From positions 130,185,354 to 130,249,353 of the forward strand of contig NC_066579.1 in NCBI RefSeq assembly GCF_024323335.1: 64,000 nt of DNA, read 5' to 3'. A program made the position numbers and the translations under genes. This stretch comes from Lathyrus oleraceus (Eukaryota > Streptophyta > Magnoliopsida > Fabales > Fabaceae). Of the stretch, positions 31,401 to 45,602 are shown in pieces (the first letter of the stretch is position 1; each line of letters opens with the position of its first letter). The notes under the pieces are model-generated. The model was not told the DNA's origin and ran no database searches. It worked only from the letters and a program-made list of their open reading frames with translations.

Positions 31401-33068
31401 CTCATGTTTAAGTTTGTTGTTTCAGGTTAAGCAACAAATACCCAAAGAGACCATTTCTTTTTGATTGAGCTTGCTTGAATATCATTGACTAACTTGTTTG
31501 TTTTGTAGGTGGCTTGGCTCACATGCCTTAGGCCTTATGCCTTGCACATCCATTTGCTTCTGATTAACTGTTGATGTCTGTTTCTTTTTGCTTTGTTTGA
31601 AGTTGTATACTAATGTCTGCTTGACTATTTCAGGTGCTTTTAGTTGCTCAGTTCCTTGTGAACTTTTGCTTTGCTTTGCTTGTATAAGCAATTTGCATTG
31701 AGGTATATTTCTCATCTTCATGTAGTCTGGAAGACCTGGCCTGTTACTTGGCCAGGCAACTGTCTGAAGTCCTCCTTAAGAGGCAATGTTTGTGTATGTT
31801 TACAATTTGTCCCTGTACATATGCAAAGACCTCCTAAGTGAAGAGGCAATTGGCAGAACCCAAGGGATATGCAACCTATCCCCTGCTATTCTGTGTGTCA
31901 TCTGCTTTGCTCACATCACTGTGTTGATGCATTGCAGATGCAAACCCAAGATCTTGTACAATTGTACAGTTGAGTCAGTTTCAAATGTGTAGAGGGGTTC
32001 CCACTTTCTGAACCCACACATTCTTGTCTTAAGCTCTCCCAGGCCAGGGATAAGAGCTGTGAAGTCTCATCTTCACTCACCTTTCATCTGCTTCACCTTA
32101 GCCCCTCAATGGCAAGGTTAAGAGCTAACACTACCCAGTTCCAGTGGTTTGTTTGTTGAGGTTGATATGACCCCTCGACTAAAACCTGACCTTGTTTGAG
32201 CCCATTGCTTGCATATAGTGTGTGCTACTTGTGTTTGTGTGTTTGCTTTAGCTTGCTTCCTGTGCAAGTTAGGTTTAATTTGACTTGCTTCCTGTGCAAG
32301 TTAGGTTTAGTTTGACTTGCTTCCTGTGCAAGTTAGGTGTGGCTTGCTTCCTGTGCAAGTCATGACTAGGATAGGCTGGCTCCCTGTGCCAGTTAGCTAG
32401 AAACTTTAACTTAGGGACGATTTTGCATGATAACATCTAGGCTCGAGTCGTAGTCTCCCTAGTTGTGTCTCCCTCTGTTATCTGGTTAGGCTAGTCCTGT
32501 ATCCCTCCGTAGGGGAACTACGTCGCCCTGATCCTCATACCAGATGAGGTACGTAGGCAGGAGATGAGCTGATCTCTCCGGGCGCCTGTGTCTTTGTTTT
32601 GTCTTGTTGTGTGCTTGGAAGCTGATGTAAGTCCATCGAGTGGCATTTGGGTTCCAGTGTGGGTTTGTTGGTTCGGATGCTGATGTAAGTCCAGTGATTG
32701 GCATTCAGGCTCCACGTTTGCCTCTTTGTGTGTGTTTTGGTTCAGATGCTGATGTAAGTCCAGTGATTGGCATTCAGGCTCCACGTTTGCCTTTGCCAGT
32801 GTTTGTTTGTGTGTGTGTGAGTCCGAGCAGTGTTTAGCAACCATTTTCCTTTCTATTGTGCGTGGATCTCGTCGAGTACGACGGATGCGTAGGGGTGCTA
32901 ATACCTTCCCTTCGCATAACCGACTCCCGATCCCATTCTCTTTGGTCGCGAGACCTTTCCTTTCCCAGGTTTACTCTGAGCGTTTCCTTTCCCTCTTTTG
33001 GGATAAATAACGCACGGTGGCGGCTCTGTTGTTCTTGTTTTCCCGCCGGTTTTTCGCGTGATGCGACA
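28433..33068 (+). repeat. LTR of element A, copy 2 (4636 bp)
   Basis: Nearly identical to 7045-11681. Its TATA box is at 29458, TTCCTGT hairpins at 32250-32393, GTAGGCAGGAGAT fold at 32508-32584 and TGCTAATACCTT hairpin at 32885-32917. Confidence 0.92.
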
Positions 33069-34083
33069 AGTATAATAATCATATCAAGAAGGTGAGTAAA
33101 AATTAAAACCATAATTTGGTCGAGAGAAGCAACAAAGAGTTTATTTTACCTTGGAAATTGAAGAACAATTGTGTGCAAAAATAGAGGGCAAGTCGCGGAT
33201 GATACAACTTGACAAGGGAGTGCACGTGGCATAATTTATGGTCTTTGAAGGCCATTTTTAAGGGCTTTGAATTAGTATTCGGGTTAAAAGTGAACTTTTT
33301 CAAAAGAAAGATGTATGGGTTAAACACTTCTGATATTTTCTTAGAAGCAGGGGCAGATTTTCTAAGTTGTTGTGCTGATAAAATCCTGTTTAAATTCCTT
33401 GGCATTGTGGTTGGTTCTAATCCTAGGAGGATAGCTTTGTGGAAAGGAGTTATCGATTATTTGAAGTCCAAAATTTTAACTTGGAAAGGTAAGTTTATTT
33501 TAATTGGAGGATGGATCACTCTTTTGAACTCTACCCCCAATAATATCCCGACTTTTTTGATTTCATTCTATAAAGCTCCCAAAGCGGTTTTGAAGGCGAT
33601 TATTTCGATTCAAGTGAGATTCTTATGGTTGGGGGATAATGATAAGAAAGGAATTACTTGGGTTAGTTGGGTAATGGTTTGCAAATCTAAAGAGGATTGA
33701 GGGTTGGTTGTGAAGGATATTTCTTTGGTTAAGTTGGCTCTTTTAGCTAAGTGGAAGTGGAGATTTCTTCACGATCGGGAAGCGGTTTGGAAGGGTTTAC
33801 TGGATTTTAGGCACGAAAACTTGGTGATGGAAGCTCTCAACCAAACTTCTTCTAAGCCCCTGAAATTGGCTTCCATTAGGTGGAGGGATTCGAAAGGTTT
33901 GGGTTCCAATGTAACCAACAATTTGGATTGGTTTGAAAGTAACATTCAATGCAAGTTGGAAAGCGGAGAAAGAATGTTATTTTGGTGGAATAAATGGTGT
34001 GGGGAGCAGTCGTTGTGTCCTAGGTTTCAGGAAGTGTTCTCGTCTACAACATCAACGTTTGCCACTGTCAGTGAGTTGGGTAG
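33069..34083 (+). pseudogene. L1-type LINE ORF2 fragment, copy 2
   Basis: Duplicate of 11682-12696 with the same in-frame TGA (33698-33700) and ending in the same GGTAG target site. In this copy the continuation of the LINE lies on the far side of a complete element B, at 49749. Confidence 0.85.
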
Positions 34084-37000
34084 TGTCATACCCCAATTTT
34101 GTCCGAGCATATTTAAATTTTTGTAAAATCGATTTCATTTTTAATTTGCATCATATGCACAGAAGGACATGCATTCCATCATAAATAATAACTAAAATAT
34201 CAGTCATAATAAATTTATTGAAAATACAGACAAACTGGTTAAATCATTTCCTCAAGTACGGACAAAATCAGCGGATAAAAAGTTTCGAAATTAAAATTAC
34301 AGACACCAATATTATTAATCTACAGTTCATGTAGTTTAACCTGGTATGTTCGTTGTATTTTTCAGCAGCTGTTTCAATTGCGTTTTGACCCGCCTGAGCC
34401 TTTTAACTGGTGCAAACTTATTTCAGAATTTGAAGAAACGTTGTATTTTTTCAATAAGTATATTTTGTGCTGATCATTTTAGTGTGTCTGATTTAATTTT
34501 TTGAGCAAATTTTTATCCGACTTATATTTATAATCGATCACTATTTTTGTTAGGTTAATTATTCAACTAAAATAATTATAATTTATTCAAATCAAAATAT
34601 TTATTAGAAATTTAAAATAGGAAATTCTAAATAATAGTAATTGTTTTTTAAAAAAAATTAGCATTGGATTCCTATTTGTTTTACAGCTGGTACCTAGCAC
34701 ACTCATTTCCCATCACTACTTGGCCGCCCCATTTTTCAGAAACACATTTCCTCTCTCCCTCACGCTTCCTCTCTCTCACACTCACACGTTACCCTTCATT
34801 TTGAAAACACCATAACACATTCTTTATATATTCATTTTTTCTCTCTAACAGTAACCTTAAAACCACCCAATCTCTCTCAGCGAAAAAGAAAAAACAAAAG
34901 CAAAAACAGAGAAGCTCTTCTTCTCCACTTCACCCTTTCCACTCGCTATCACCAACCACCACTGTTACCTTCCGACGCGACTAAATCAATGTCGCCGAAA
35001 CCATCCGAACATCTCCACGACCATAAATCGTCCCTTACATCTTCTTCTCCAAAACGAAACGCCACCATCTCTTCTGACTCACCTACACAAAACATCTTCG
35101 ACAACCACACATCCGCCGTTTCCGTCGCTTAACCCACAGCCGCAACAACCTGACTCTCCCTTCCGTTAACCTCCAACGAACCAATTATCACGCCGACGAA
35201 CGCAAAACAACAACCTTCCTTCCGCCGCGGTTCACACCGGAAATCTTCACCGCCGACGTCCTCGCCAACACACATTCAACTATTGGAAACTCGGAAGAGG
35301 AAGGAGAAGCGAAATCTGACGAAAACATCTCATTTCCGGATCCGGTCAAAATTGCTAAAACGGAATGCGGAGATTTTCGTGAATCAAGTTGTGTATTTCT
35401 GTTGAATGTTCCATTTGCAGGTTGGAAATTGGCTATGGTTATGGTAGTTGATCTTGAAGCATGAAGCGGTAACGATTCGCGAAGGTAACGACTCAAAACT
35501 AATTCTTATGATGTATGATGTTGTTTCTTGCTTCGATATGTATTTGTGTTTACCAATTCATTTGCACTGTGTTTGTTGGATTTGTTGGGTATTTGAAGCT
35601 TTATGATAAGCTTGTAAATAATATTACCTCATGTAGCTACTGAAGTTTTTGTTCTGTTTTAATTTAGTGTAGCCTTGTTCAACTTAGAAAGAAAATTCAT
35701 TCATAAAGTAAGAAAAGAAATTTTGAGAAAAATGCCCATATTCATTTTCCTTTTGTAATGTGGATTTGAAGCATAAACATATATATTATTCTGTTATGTT
35801 ATTGTATGTTAATTGATGGTGATGCTTAGTCAATGCTCATATTCATTTTCCTTCTGTAATGTGGATTTGAAGCATAAATATATATATTATTATGTTATAT
35901 TGTGATTGTATGTTAATTCATGGTGATGCTTATTAAATGGCTTCATTTATGGTGATGCGGTTTTGTGGTAGCTTCCATTTGTAAATTGGCACCGGAAGTT
36001 ACCTCACATCGTGGTGATGATTATTCCAGCATAGTCTTTATGATTATGTCACTAAATAGTAATGTTCTTGTTTGAATAATTATAAGTCTGTACTTAATTT
36101 CTATTTATTAGTATTCAAGTTCTTCTTATCTCTTTCATTATGAACATTCCAAAAAGCACAGCCACGTAAATAATATTTCATTTCACGAATAAGTCTGAAG
36201 CATGGCCACGTAAATAATTCAATTGCGTATGAGCATGTTTATTCTTTCACTTTTTGTAGCCAAATGCATTTGATTTTTATTATTTCATTTATTTATTTTG
36301 GTGCAACTATTTAAACAAATGGATAATAATTAAATTGATATATTCAAATATATTTAAAAAACTTAGTCCAATATCAAATGATCCATTTTTAAACCCGATT
36401 TAAATTCGATCAACCGTGCAAATTTTAAAACCTCGATCCGACATCGAATATTCTTTATAAAAGTTAAATTAAAATACTTAATCACATTTAAACAACACTT
36501 AATTTGAAAATGAAAAGGGGGATGGTTTTGAGTTTTTAACTCTTCTCCTCGATTATTTGAATACGAGTTTTCTTACTCGGTTAGTCAAATAGTCGTCATT
36601 TCTAATCCATTTAAGCACAAACAAATCAAATCCTTTTATAACAAGAAACCAAAAGGGAGATACCTTTGAGTCTTCAATTTTTTCTCCACGACTATTTGAA
36701 TACAAGTTCTCTTACATGGTTAGTCAAATAATTGTCGTTCCTCTACAAATTTCCAAACCCCGATTAAATCAAAATATTTTCACAGTAAGCTAAATGAAAA
36801 GGGAGTTGACTTTGAGTTTTCAACTTCACTCCTCAGTTGGTCGAATACGAGTTCTCTTACTCGGTCAGTCGAACAACTGTCATTTTTCCACAAACATACA
36901 ATTTAATCAAACCACTTTCATAATAAATTATGTGAAAAGGGAGATGACTTTGAGTTTTCAACTTCTCTTCTCAATTGTTTGAATACGAGCTCTCTTACTC

Positions 37001-38124
37001 GGTCAGTCGAACTATTGTCATTTTTTTGCTAACTCATACTGTAAGTCAAATCGCTTTCATAATAAACTGTACGAAAAGGGAGATGGTCTTGAGTTTTCAA
37101 TTCCTCTTCTCAAATGCTTGGATATGAGTTGTCTTACTCAGCCATTCAAATACTTGTCGTCTATTCTAAAAATACCAACCATACACAAACTTATTTTCAT
37201 AATTACTCAGATGAAAAAGAAAGTGGTCTAGAGTCTTCTATTCCCTTTCCCGATTATTAGGATACGAGTTGTCTTACTCGATTATCCGAGTATTTGTCAT
37301 CCATTCAAAACACCTTAATCATCATTAAAATCCTTTTACAATTAAGGATGAAAAAGAGAGTGGTCTAGAGTCTTCTATTCCCTTTCCCGATTATTAGGAT
37401 ACGAGTTGCCTTACTCGAATATCCGAGTAATCGTCATCCAACAAAATGTCTCAACACATCAAATATATCTTTCTCGCCCCCGTGCGATCAAAACCAATCA
37501 AACAAAACATCCCACATAATTTATTCAACTTGTCACCCCCGTGTGACCAAAACTATTTTCAGAAAGAACAATGTTAATCCTTTCTAATGTGCACAACAAA
37601 CTAGTGCTTAAGCCTCCGCCGAGAGAAGACAAACCAACGTTTAGCCTTTAGAACGCGATCTAAACAGATGTTCGGTAAAAGACACCAACCAACCGTAGTT
37701 CCCCGAACTACGAATGCTCTGATTTCCTTATTTAAGGATATGTAGGCAGGAGATTACTGTATCTTCGCGAGCATACTAATAAAAAACCTCCCTTTTCCCT
37801 TTTAGAGGTTCACATCCATTTCTATTTTCAATATATTTATAACCCAAAGATAACAAACAAACATAAATTAACACTCGAAACGCAAATTAGAACTAAAAGG
37901 TTCCCGTTGAGTACAACGGACGTAAGGGGTGCTAATACCTTCCCATTACGTAATCCACTCCCGAACCTGAATATGGTTGCGGCGGCCATTATTCCATTTC
38001 CTAAAGGTTTTATTGATATTTTCTTATCCCTTCATTTGGGATAAATAAAGTTCGGTGGCGACTCTGTTCGAACGTAATTTTTTCCGCGACCATCGCGAGG
38101 AATCGTATTTTTCGAGATGCGACA
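34084..38124 (+). repeat. 5' LTR of the complete element B (4041 bp)
   Basis: Duplicate of 12697-16738. Fold with GTAGGCAGGAGAT at 37694-37774 and TGCTAATACCTT hairpin at 37920-37951. Confidence 0.92.
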
Positions 38125-38126
38125 GA

Positions 38127-38145
38127 TGGCGACACTGCTGGGGAC
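38127..38145 (+). other. Primer-binding site of the complete element B
   Basis: Same 19-mer as at 16741, two bases after the LTR. Confidence 0.75.
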
Positions 38146-39105
38146 TAGCTCAAAGCAAAAGAGAGTGAAGCCTAATTAAGTTCAGTTTTTGTATTGTGTT
38201 TTAATCTTGTTTGTTTGTCCGTTATTTTTATTTATTATTATTCTGTCATAATTATTATATTGTGATTTATTGACTATGTCTCATTTGGTGTTCTCTGGTT
38301 GGTGATACTTTGTGAGATAGGCTCTCCACCCGAGTCTGAGAAAAACCATAAGCTTAAGTTGGTGGTTGCGTAGTGGGCGCCCACAAGGAGTCTTCCTTGT
38401 TGGGAAGATACGAGGACCCCGCCTAGAGGAGATTCTCTTGAGATATTATTGTCCGACGAGTTTTCGTCACAACGATAGTATTCTCAAGTTGGATCAATGA
38501 CTCTAGGGACCTTTTAACCCACTCTATTCGGAGGTTATGTAGTATTAACCTACGAAGTTTCAGACTTGTTGGGTTAATACGAAAGCCCCAATCAGATGAG
38601 ATCCCTTGGACGTATTGCTATCTTACAATAATATTTCCAACCTCGATCTATGACTCTGAGAACCTTGTTAGAACCCTGGACTCAAGAGTCGTGTAGTAGA
38701 ATCCCCATGGAGCCTTCCTTGTTGGGACAATACGAAGACCTCACCTAGACGAGATCTTCTTAAGGATATTATTGTCCGGCGCGTCTTCATCACGGCAGTG
38801 ACGTTCTCAAGAAATATTTGTGACTCTAGGAACCTACCAACTGTAGAGCCTACCCCTGGGGTTACATTATTCAGAGATACCCGTCATTCACCCGTTATGC
38901 TGATCCATCTGAGAACACTTTGAACCTGTGATCCTAAACATGTCACTACCTTCATACACATATCATTGCATTTGCATTCATCATCATACATTTCATATCA
39001 TTTTCCACACAAAAATAAATACAAAAAACTCATCCATCCTTTGTCCATAACCCGCAGTTGAATTCCCGACACTCATATCGGACTTGGAGTAGCTCTTGAA
39101 AAACC
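38146..39105 (+). repeat. Leader of the complete element B with three imperfect repeats
   Basis: Duplicate of 16760-17720; the repeats run from about 38355 to 38845. Confidence 0.65.
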
Positions 39106-40650
39106 ATGGATCCATTGGAGCAAAATCACACTGCATTAAGGGGAGATGTTGACTCGATGAAAAACCAGGTAGACCAACTTGTGGAGGCTATGATAGCTTT
39201 AGGAAAGAGGGAGGACAACATTCAGCAGACTGCAGTCGTAGAGAATGTTATTCCAGCTCCAGTAAATGGTCCTACCCAACCTCAGCTTGTGTGAACCCCA
39301 ATTGATAACTCTATTATACAAGAACGTCATGTTGTTCAAGATCCCTGACGTGATGATGCTGTTGAGTATCACAGTTTTGCATTCTCCGTGCCAGATTGCC
39401 ATGGAACAAGCCTAGTGGTTAAGGCTGAACAACCACAAGATGATGAGATTGCTAAAAGATGTTGCGTGCTAGAGAAAGGACTCAAGGCCATAGAAAGGCA
39501 AGATACGGTTGAACTGAATGCCTTAGGCATGTGTTTGGTACTTGACCTGGTTATACCTCCAAAATTCAAAGCACCAGAATTTGAGAAGTACAGAGGGGAT
39601 GGCTGTCCAAAGCACCATTTGGTGATATTTTGTCGAAAAATGACCTCTCATGCCCACAATGATAAGTTGATGATTCGCTGTTTCCAAGACAGTTTGACTG
39701 GGGCATCATTAAGTTGGTACATGAAGTTAGAAAGGAATCATGTCCAATCATGGTTGGACCTAGCTAACGCATTCTTGAAGCAATACAAATATAATATGGA
39801 CATAGCTCCTAATCGCATACAGCTAAGAGCCTTATCTCAGGAAGACAATGAATCCTTTAGAAGGTATGCCCAAAGATGGAGAAAGTTAGCGGATTGCATT
39901 GAGCCACCACTCTTAGACAAATAATTGATGGAATTATTCAGGGACACCCTGCAAAGTCCATACTTCGAAAGGATGATTAGCAGCGCAGCATCAGACTTCG
40001 CTAACTTAGTGATAATTGGAGAACGCATCGAGAGTGCCCTAAAAAGTGGAAGAATCCAAGGCGCCTCGAGCAACCAAGCTAGCGAGACATAATACCTCAA
40101 TGATTCCCAAAAGGAAGAAGATGATGAAACAAATGCAGTCATGGCAGATGTTGGGTATTCTCACGATGCACCAGCCATACCTTATGGTTCTTCACCTTCT
40201 CAGTAATCACCATTTCCAACACCACGTTATCCTTATAGGAAAATGGCAAGGCCTAGAGCACCATTCAAGCAACCATGGACTGTTCCTCATACAAATCAAA
40301 GATCTCGTGGTCAAGGATATCAGAATCAACATCAGAACCAGCATAAGCCTCGAAACAATCTGGAAAGAAGGAATGCTCATCTCGATCCAATTCCTATGTC
40401 ATGCAGTCAACTTCTACCATATCTAATTCAAAGCTCGCTGGTGGAGCCCAAGTATCTCAGGCCATTGTCAGAACCATACCCACCTGGATATGATCCTGAT
40501 GTGCGATGTGGATATCATGCCGGAACAATAGGGCATTCAACTGAAGACTGCAATGCTTTCAAGGCTAAAATGCAACAATTGATCGACAAAAGGTACATAT
40601 CCTTTTCAGATGGAAGCCTGTTGGTGCACGTTAACCTCTCGTCAGAATGA
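39106..40650 (+). pseudogene. gag: gag of the complete element B, five internal stops
   Basis: Same single frame as 17721-19265, with stops at 39292, 39346, 39922, 40090 and 40204. Two substitutions are visible near the start of the second open stretch (Lys for Asn in VVNAEQ, and Ala for Ser before KRCCVLEKG). The capsid-like and knuckle motifs are unchanged. Confidence 0.85.
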
Positions 40651-42890
40651 GTTCAAAGATTTCATAGAGTATCTCCTAATGCCAGTAGTTCACACAGAAA
40701 GACATCCTCAACACTGGCAATCGTTGGACTGATTTCTTTCTATTTTTGCATTTGTAGTTTCTTTGTTGTTAAAAGCTGCTTGTGTTTAAACATTGTTTGT
40801 TTTTAATGGTAATATTGATGAAGTAATGATGCATGTTTTGAATTAATCATCTTGCATTCGCTCATCTTTCTTCTCTTATATCAAAAACAAAAAAATACAT
40901 CAGTGTTTCTCCCATTCACTTTTTTTTATCATAACTTTTGTTTTAGCAAAGATTGGAGGGAGGATGACGAAAACAAAATACCTATAATTGCTGACTGTAT
41001 GCTTTCGGATAAAATCCTGCTGATGATGTACAGGCATTGTTTCAAATCCCCAAACACTGGAGAGATAAGGAGTTAATCCCTAGTCAACCACTTCGAGCCT
41101 AGAAGTAGGATTTCTTTCGGATCTAAAAAACCCTACATTAAACTTGGGGCAGGGTAGTGTTCAGTTAATCTGACTACACATTCAAATTACAAGACGAAGC
41201 ATCCCGTTTGTAGATCAACCGCGTGATATTATTTGCACACATCCTGAAGCGTAGAAGGAATCAGGAAAAATCCAAAGGTTATGTTGGATTGTTCTTCAAA
41301 TGACCAATGACTTGGCAGTCACAATTCTAAAAAATAAAATAAAAAAGCCCGCTAAGTCGATACCCCAAAAGGAGACTTAGGCAAAAACCGGGGCAATCCC
41401 GATGGACTAAAGCTTCAAAAAGCGGTCCATGCAAAAGTTAGGGATCAAAACAAAAATCAAAGGAGGTCACGAAAACCCTCAACAAAATAAAAACAAGATT
41501 TAGTGACCACCATATCAAGAATCAAAGGGTCACCAATATCCATGAAGAGCAAAATAAAGTGTCTGTCATTTCAAGAGATCTTACACCTGTAAACTCTCTT
41601 AAAAGTTGAATGTGTATGGCGAATTAGCTAAGCATAGGACTGGAGTTTATCAAGAAGAAGGGTGGGTACAAAAACAATTTTGAGCCTCATATCCTTTGTT
41701 TTGATAACCGTGAACCAAGCCACGTTACAACCCTCAAAAGACCTAATTGAGGTAGGGTTATTTCCGAAGGCATATTACAGCAAAGTTGCGTAAACTGACT
41801 CCTAAAGATTTGCTAATATTCAACATCAATGTAATTCTTCTCACTGTGTCTTTCACACTTTAAATTGCTAAATCAGCATTACATTTGGACTCATGGTCCA
41901 CTGTCACATACTATCACATCATTCCAATAAATGATTCTTTTTCAAAACTTGCATGAATATCGCATTAAAATTACCATTTATAAGCGAACTATTTTAATTG
42001 CAATTCAGTACTCGACATCATTGAAATTTCAACAAAGAGCAACCAGTGGAACTTGATCATTCACCCGAATCAAAACTACCTCATAACCCACGAATCAGGT
42101 GCATGCCACCTAAACATCGGTTGATCATAGGAAGATTACTCCAAGAATTGGTCAGTCTTAAACAGTCTCCAACATCTGTTAATAAATGTGCAAATCATTT
42201 CAAGAATCAGTTGATCCAGAGCAAAGCATCTCAGGACTCTATTAACTAGGGGAAGACCACCTATAGGTTCTGTTGGCCAGGGGCAGACCCCTTCAATGTT
42301 CAGTTAGGGTGAGTTAAGTCGCTTCAACGCTCATACCGGGGCAAGCTACCTCAAGAGCACAGAAAAGTCAACCACTCAAAGAATCGATTAACCAAGGATA
42401 AATCCTTTCATGGATCAAAATTCTAGGGCAGTCCATCTCCAAATTATGGTACAATTGCTTTCAAAATCCTTTCGAGGTAAACGTTTTGCATAGACCCGTC
42501 ACATTGGGGCAAGATGAGCCATACAGGAGCAAGTCATCTCCCTTACTTCAAGTTGTTCAAGGGAAAGCTTTTTCACACGTCATCAACTGCAAAGTTCAAG
42601 ATGAGTGTCGGGGAATCACGCTATCACCCCATAAAATAACCTTTTGACAGACAAAAGCCTTTCAAAAAAAAAAAACCTTCTCTTCCAATACCCGCACATG
42701 GGCATTTTGGAAACCTTCCAATCATTACATAAATCATCATCATGCATTAGTCATGTCGCTTTGCTCTAGCATAAAGCCATGCATATCATATCATTTATCA
42801 GGCATAACCCATAACATGAACCTGACATCAAAAAGCCTTGAAACACAAAATCTGACACAAAAGCCCAACATCGCTTGGCCATTTCAAAAT
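40651..42890 (+). other. Non-coding region after gag, complete element B
   Basis: Duplicate of 19266-21507. The two GCAAAAA stem-loops are at 41352-41435. No pol remnant recognised. Confidence 0.6.
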
Positions 42891-43322
42891 CCAGTTCTCG
42901 TCTGGCAATTTATTTCAAAAAAAACCAGTTCCCGTCTGGCAACTTATTTCAAAAGCCCAGTTCCCGTCTGGCAAACCTTTTTCAAAAAACCAGTTCCCGT
43001 CTGGCAATTTATTTCAAAGCCCAGTTCCCGTCTGGAAATTTATTTCAAAGTCCAGTTCTCGTCTGGCAACTTATTCTAAAGTCCAGTTCCCGTCTGGAAA
43101 ACTATATCAAAAATCAGTTCTTATACGACAAATTATTTTCCAAATACCAGTTCTCGTCTGGTAAATTATCTCTTAATACCAGTTCTCGTCTGGTAGGTCA
43201 CCTATTTCGATACCAGTTCTCGTCTGGTAGCCTACTTTAAAAATCAGTTCCTGTCTGACAAACAAAAACAAATTCAGTCTCGTCTGACATTTCAATTATT
43301 TTCACCAGTTCGCGTCTGGTAA
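42891..43322 (+). repeat. TTCYCGT-loop hairpin array, complete element B
   Basis: Duplicate of 21508-21940 with the same unit order. Confidence 0.85.
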
Positions 43323-44000
43323 CATATCCTTCGAGTGTTGTCCTCATCTGGCAGTTCAATCTCCTTCACTAGTTCTCATATGGCAGTTCCCATTTAAAGT
43401 CCAACCTCATTGGCAATCAAGAATTAAACCCTACAAAAACATCCAATTACCCAGTTGCATTCCCACATGCATCACACGAATCATCCATACATGGTTTTCC
43501 TACCAAACAGAAAATTAAAAAACACAATCATATCAATCATCAGCATACTCATGCATAACACTCCCACAAAAGGGGAATTTCAACAAAATAAAAAAAAATC
43601 ATTCGCATTCCTATATGCACATCCAAATACCCCTAGCAATTGCATACTGCATACGTCTCATGCATCCTCCCATGCATAGTATTCCCACCTAAAGTGGGAC
43701 ATCATACAAAAATCAAATATAAAATAACAGGATCCAAAGTCATTCGTATATGTCTTGGGCATTCCTCATTTCCAAATGAAGTTATTACCTTACATAGGCT
43801 CGTAGGGTTATTTCTCAGCAAATCATTTTTCAACTTTTTTTAATAATGATATTCCCAGCATTTTTCTTTACAGTCATTGCTCCCCAAGCAGAGGTTACCC
43901 TAAAAAGTCTCTTATGAGCTTTTTCCCCTGCAATGAATTTTTAGTAAATCTCCCTCAAAAGGAGTCTTTTCAAAAAAATTCCCCCAACAGACGAATATTC

Positions 44001-45580
44001 GAGACACTACTTCATTTATCTGAAGAATCTCATTTATCTGTTCGAGATACTGCTTCATTTATCTGAAGAATCTCATTTATCTGTTCGAGATACTGCTTCA
44101 TTTATCTGAAGAATCTCATTTATCTGTTTGAGATACTGCTTCATTTATTTGAAGAATCTCATTTATCTGTTTGAGATACTGCTTCATCAATATGAAGAGT
44201 CTCATTTCAGATTTTTTAGAGATACTGCTCTAATATCCTCGGAGAGTCTTAGATTCAATTAAGGTATCTTTCCCTTGCTGGAATATCTTAATTCTATCAT
44301 ATAAGATGCTGCTTCGACTCAATACAGAGAATCTCATTTTTACTGTTTGAGATACTGCTTCATCAATATGAAGAGTCTCATTTCAGATTTTCTTTAGAGA
44401 TACTGCTCTAATATCCTCGAAGAGTCTTAGATTCAATCAAGATATTTTTCCCTTGCCGGAATATCTTAATTCTATCATATAAGATGCGGCTTCGACTCGA
44501 TACAGAGAATCTCATTTTTACTGTTTGAGATACTGCTTCATCAATATGAAGAGTCTCATTTCAGATTTTCTTTAGAGATACTGCTCTAATATCCTCGGAG
44601 AGTCATAGATTCAATGAAGGTATCTTTCCCTTGCTGGAATATCTTAATTCTATCATATAAGATGCTGCTTCGACTCGATACAGAGAATCTCATTTTTACT
44701 GTTTGAGATACTGCTTCATCAATATGAAGAGTCTCATTTCATATTTTTTTCTAGAGATACTGCTCTAATATCCTCGGAGATTCTTAGATTCAATTAAAGT
44801 ATCTTTCCCTTGCTGGAATATCTTATTTCTATCATATAAGATACTGCTTCGATTTGATACAAAGAATCTCATTTTGCTGTTTGAGATACTGCTTCATCAA
44901 TATGAAGAGTCTCATTTCATATTTTTTTAGAGATACTGCTCTAATATCCTCGGAGAGTCTTAGATTCAATTAAGGTATCTTTCCCTTGCTGGAATATCTT
45001 AATTCTATCACATAAGATGCTGCTTCGACTCGATACAGAGAATCTCATTTTTACTGTTTGAGATACTGCTTCATCATTATGAAGAGTCTCATTTCAGATT
45101 TTTTTCTAGAGATACTGCTCTAATATCCTCGGAGAGTCTTAGATTCAATTAAAGTATCTTTACCTTGCTGGAATATCTTATTTCTATCATATAAGATACT
45201 GCTTCGATTTGATACAGAGAATCTCATTTTGCTGTTTGAGATACTGCTTCATCAATATGAAGAGTCTCATTTCAGATTTTTTTAGAGATACTGCTCTAAT
45301 ATCCTCGGAGAGTCTTAGACTCAATTAAGGTATCTTTCCCTTGCTGGAATATCTTAATTCTATCACATAAGATGCTGCTTCAACTCGATACAGAGAATCT
45401 CATTTTTACTGTTGAGATGCTGCTTCATCAATATGAAGAGTCTCATGCCAGACTTTTTTGAGATACTGCTCTAGCATCCTGGAAAAGTCTTGAGATTTAG
45501 TTGAGGTATCATTCCATTACCGGAATATCTTGATTATGACATCCAAGATACTGTTCTGACGATTCCCAGAGAGTCCCGAC
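44001..45580 (+). repeat. 178 bp-period hairpin tandem repeat, complete element B
   Basis: Duplicate of 22618-24196. Confidence 0.88.
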
Positions 45581-45602
45581 TGTTTCATTTTACCTTTTTG
45601 AT

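Larger units (their letters stand above)
24215..33068 (+). mobile_element. Element A, copy 2, truncated at the 5' end
   Basis: Partial pol, 3' region and LTR of element A reproduced by the tandem duplication. The 5' boundary is the TTGAT junction, not an integration site. Confidence 0.92.
24215..45597 (+). repeat. Tandem duplication of about 21.4 kb, copy 2
   Basis: Direct repeat of copy 1, starting abruptly inside element A pol at TTGATCAATCC. Differences include five amino acid changes over 558 shared Pol codons, a deletion of about 20 bp in the CGGTAA hairpin array (near 27787, against 6380-6405), and single-base length changes in homopolymers. The stop codons in the B gag frame are the same in both copies, so they predate the duplication. 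Confidence 0.93.

Noticed and set aside
24215..45597. Second independent insertions of A and B rather than a tandem duplication
   Set aside because: The copies share the same LINE piece, the same insertion point and target site of B, the same stops and a common abrupt junction, which independent insertions cannot give.
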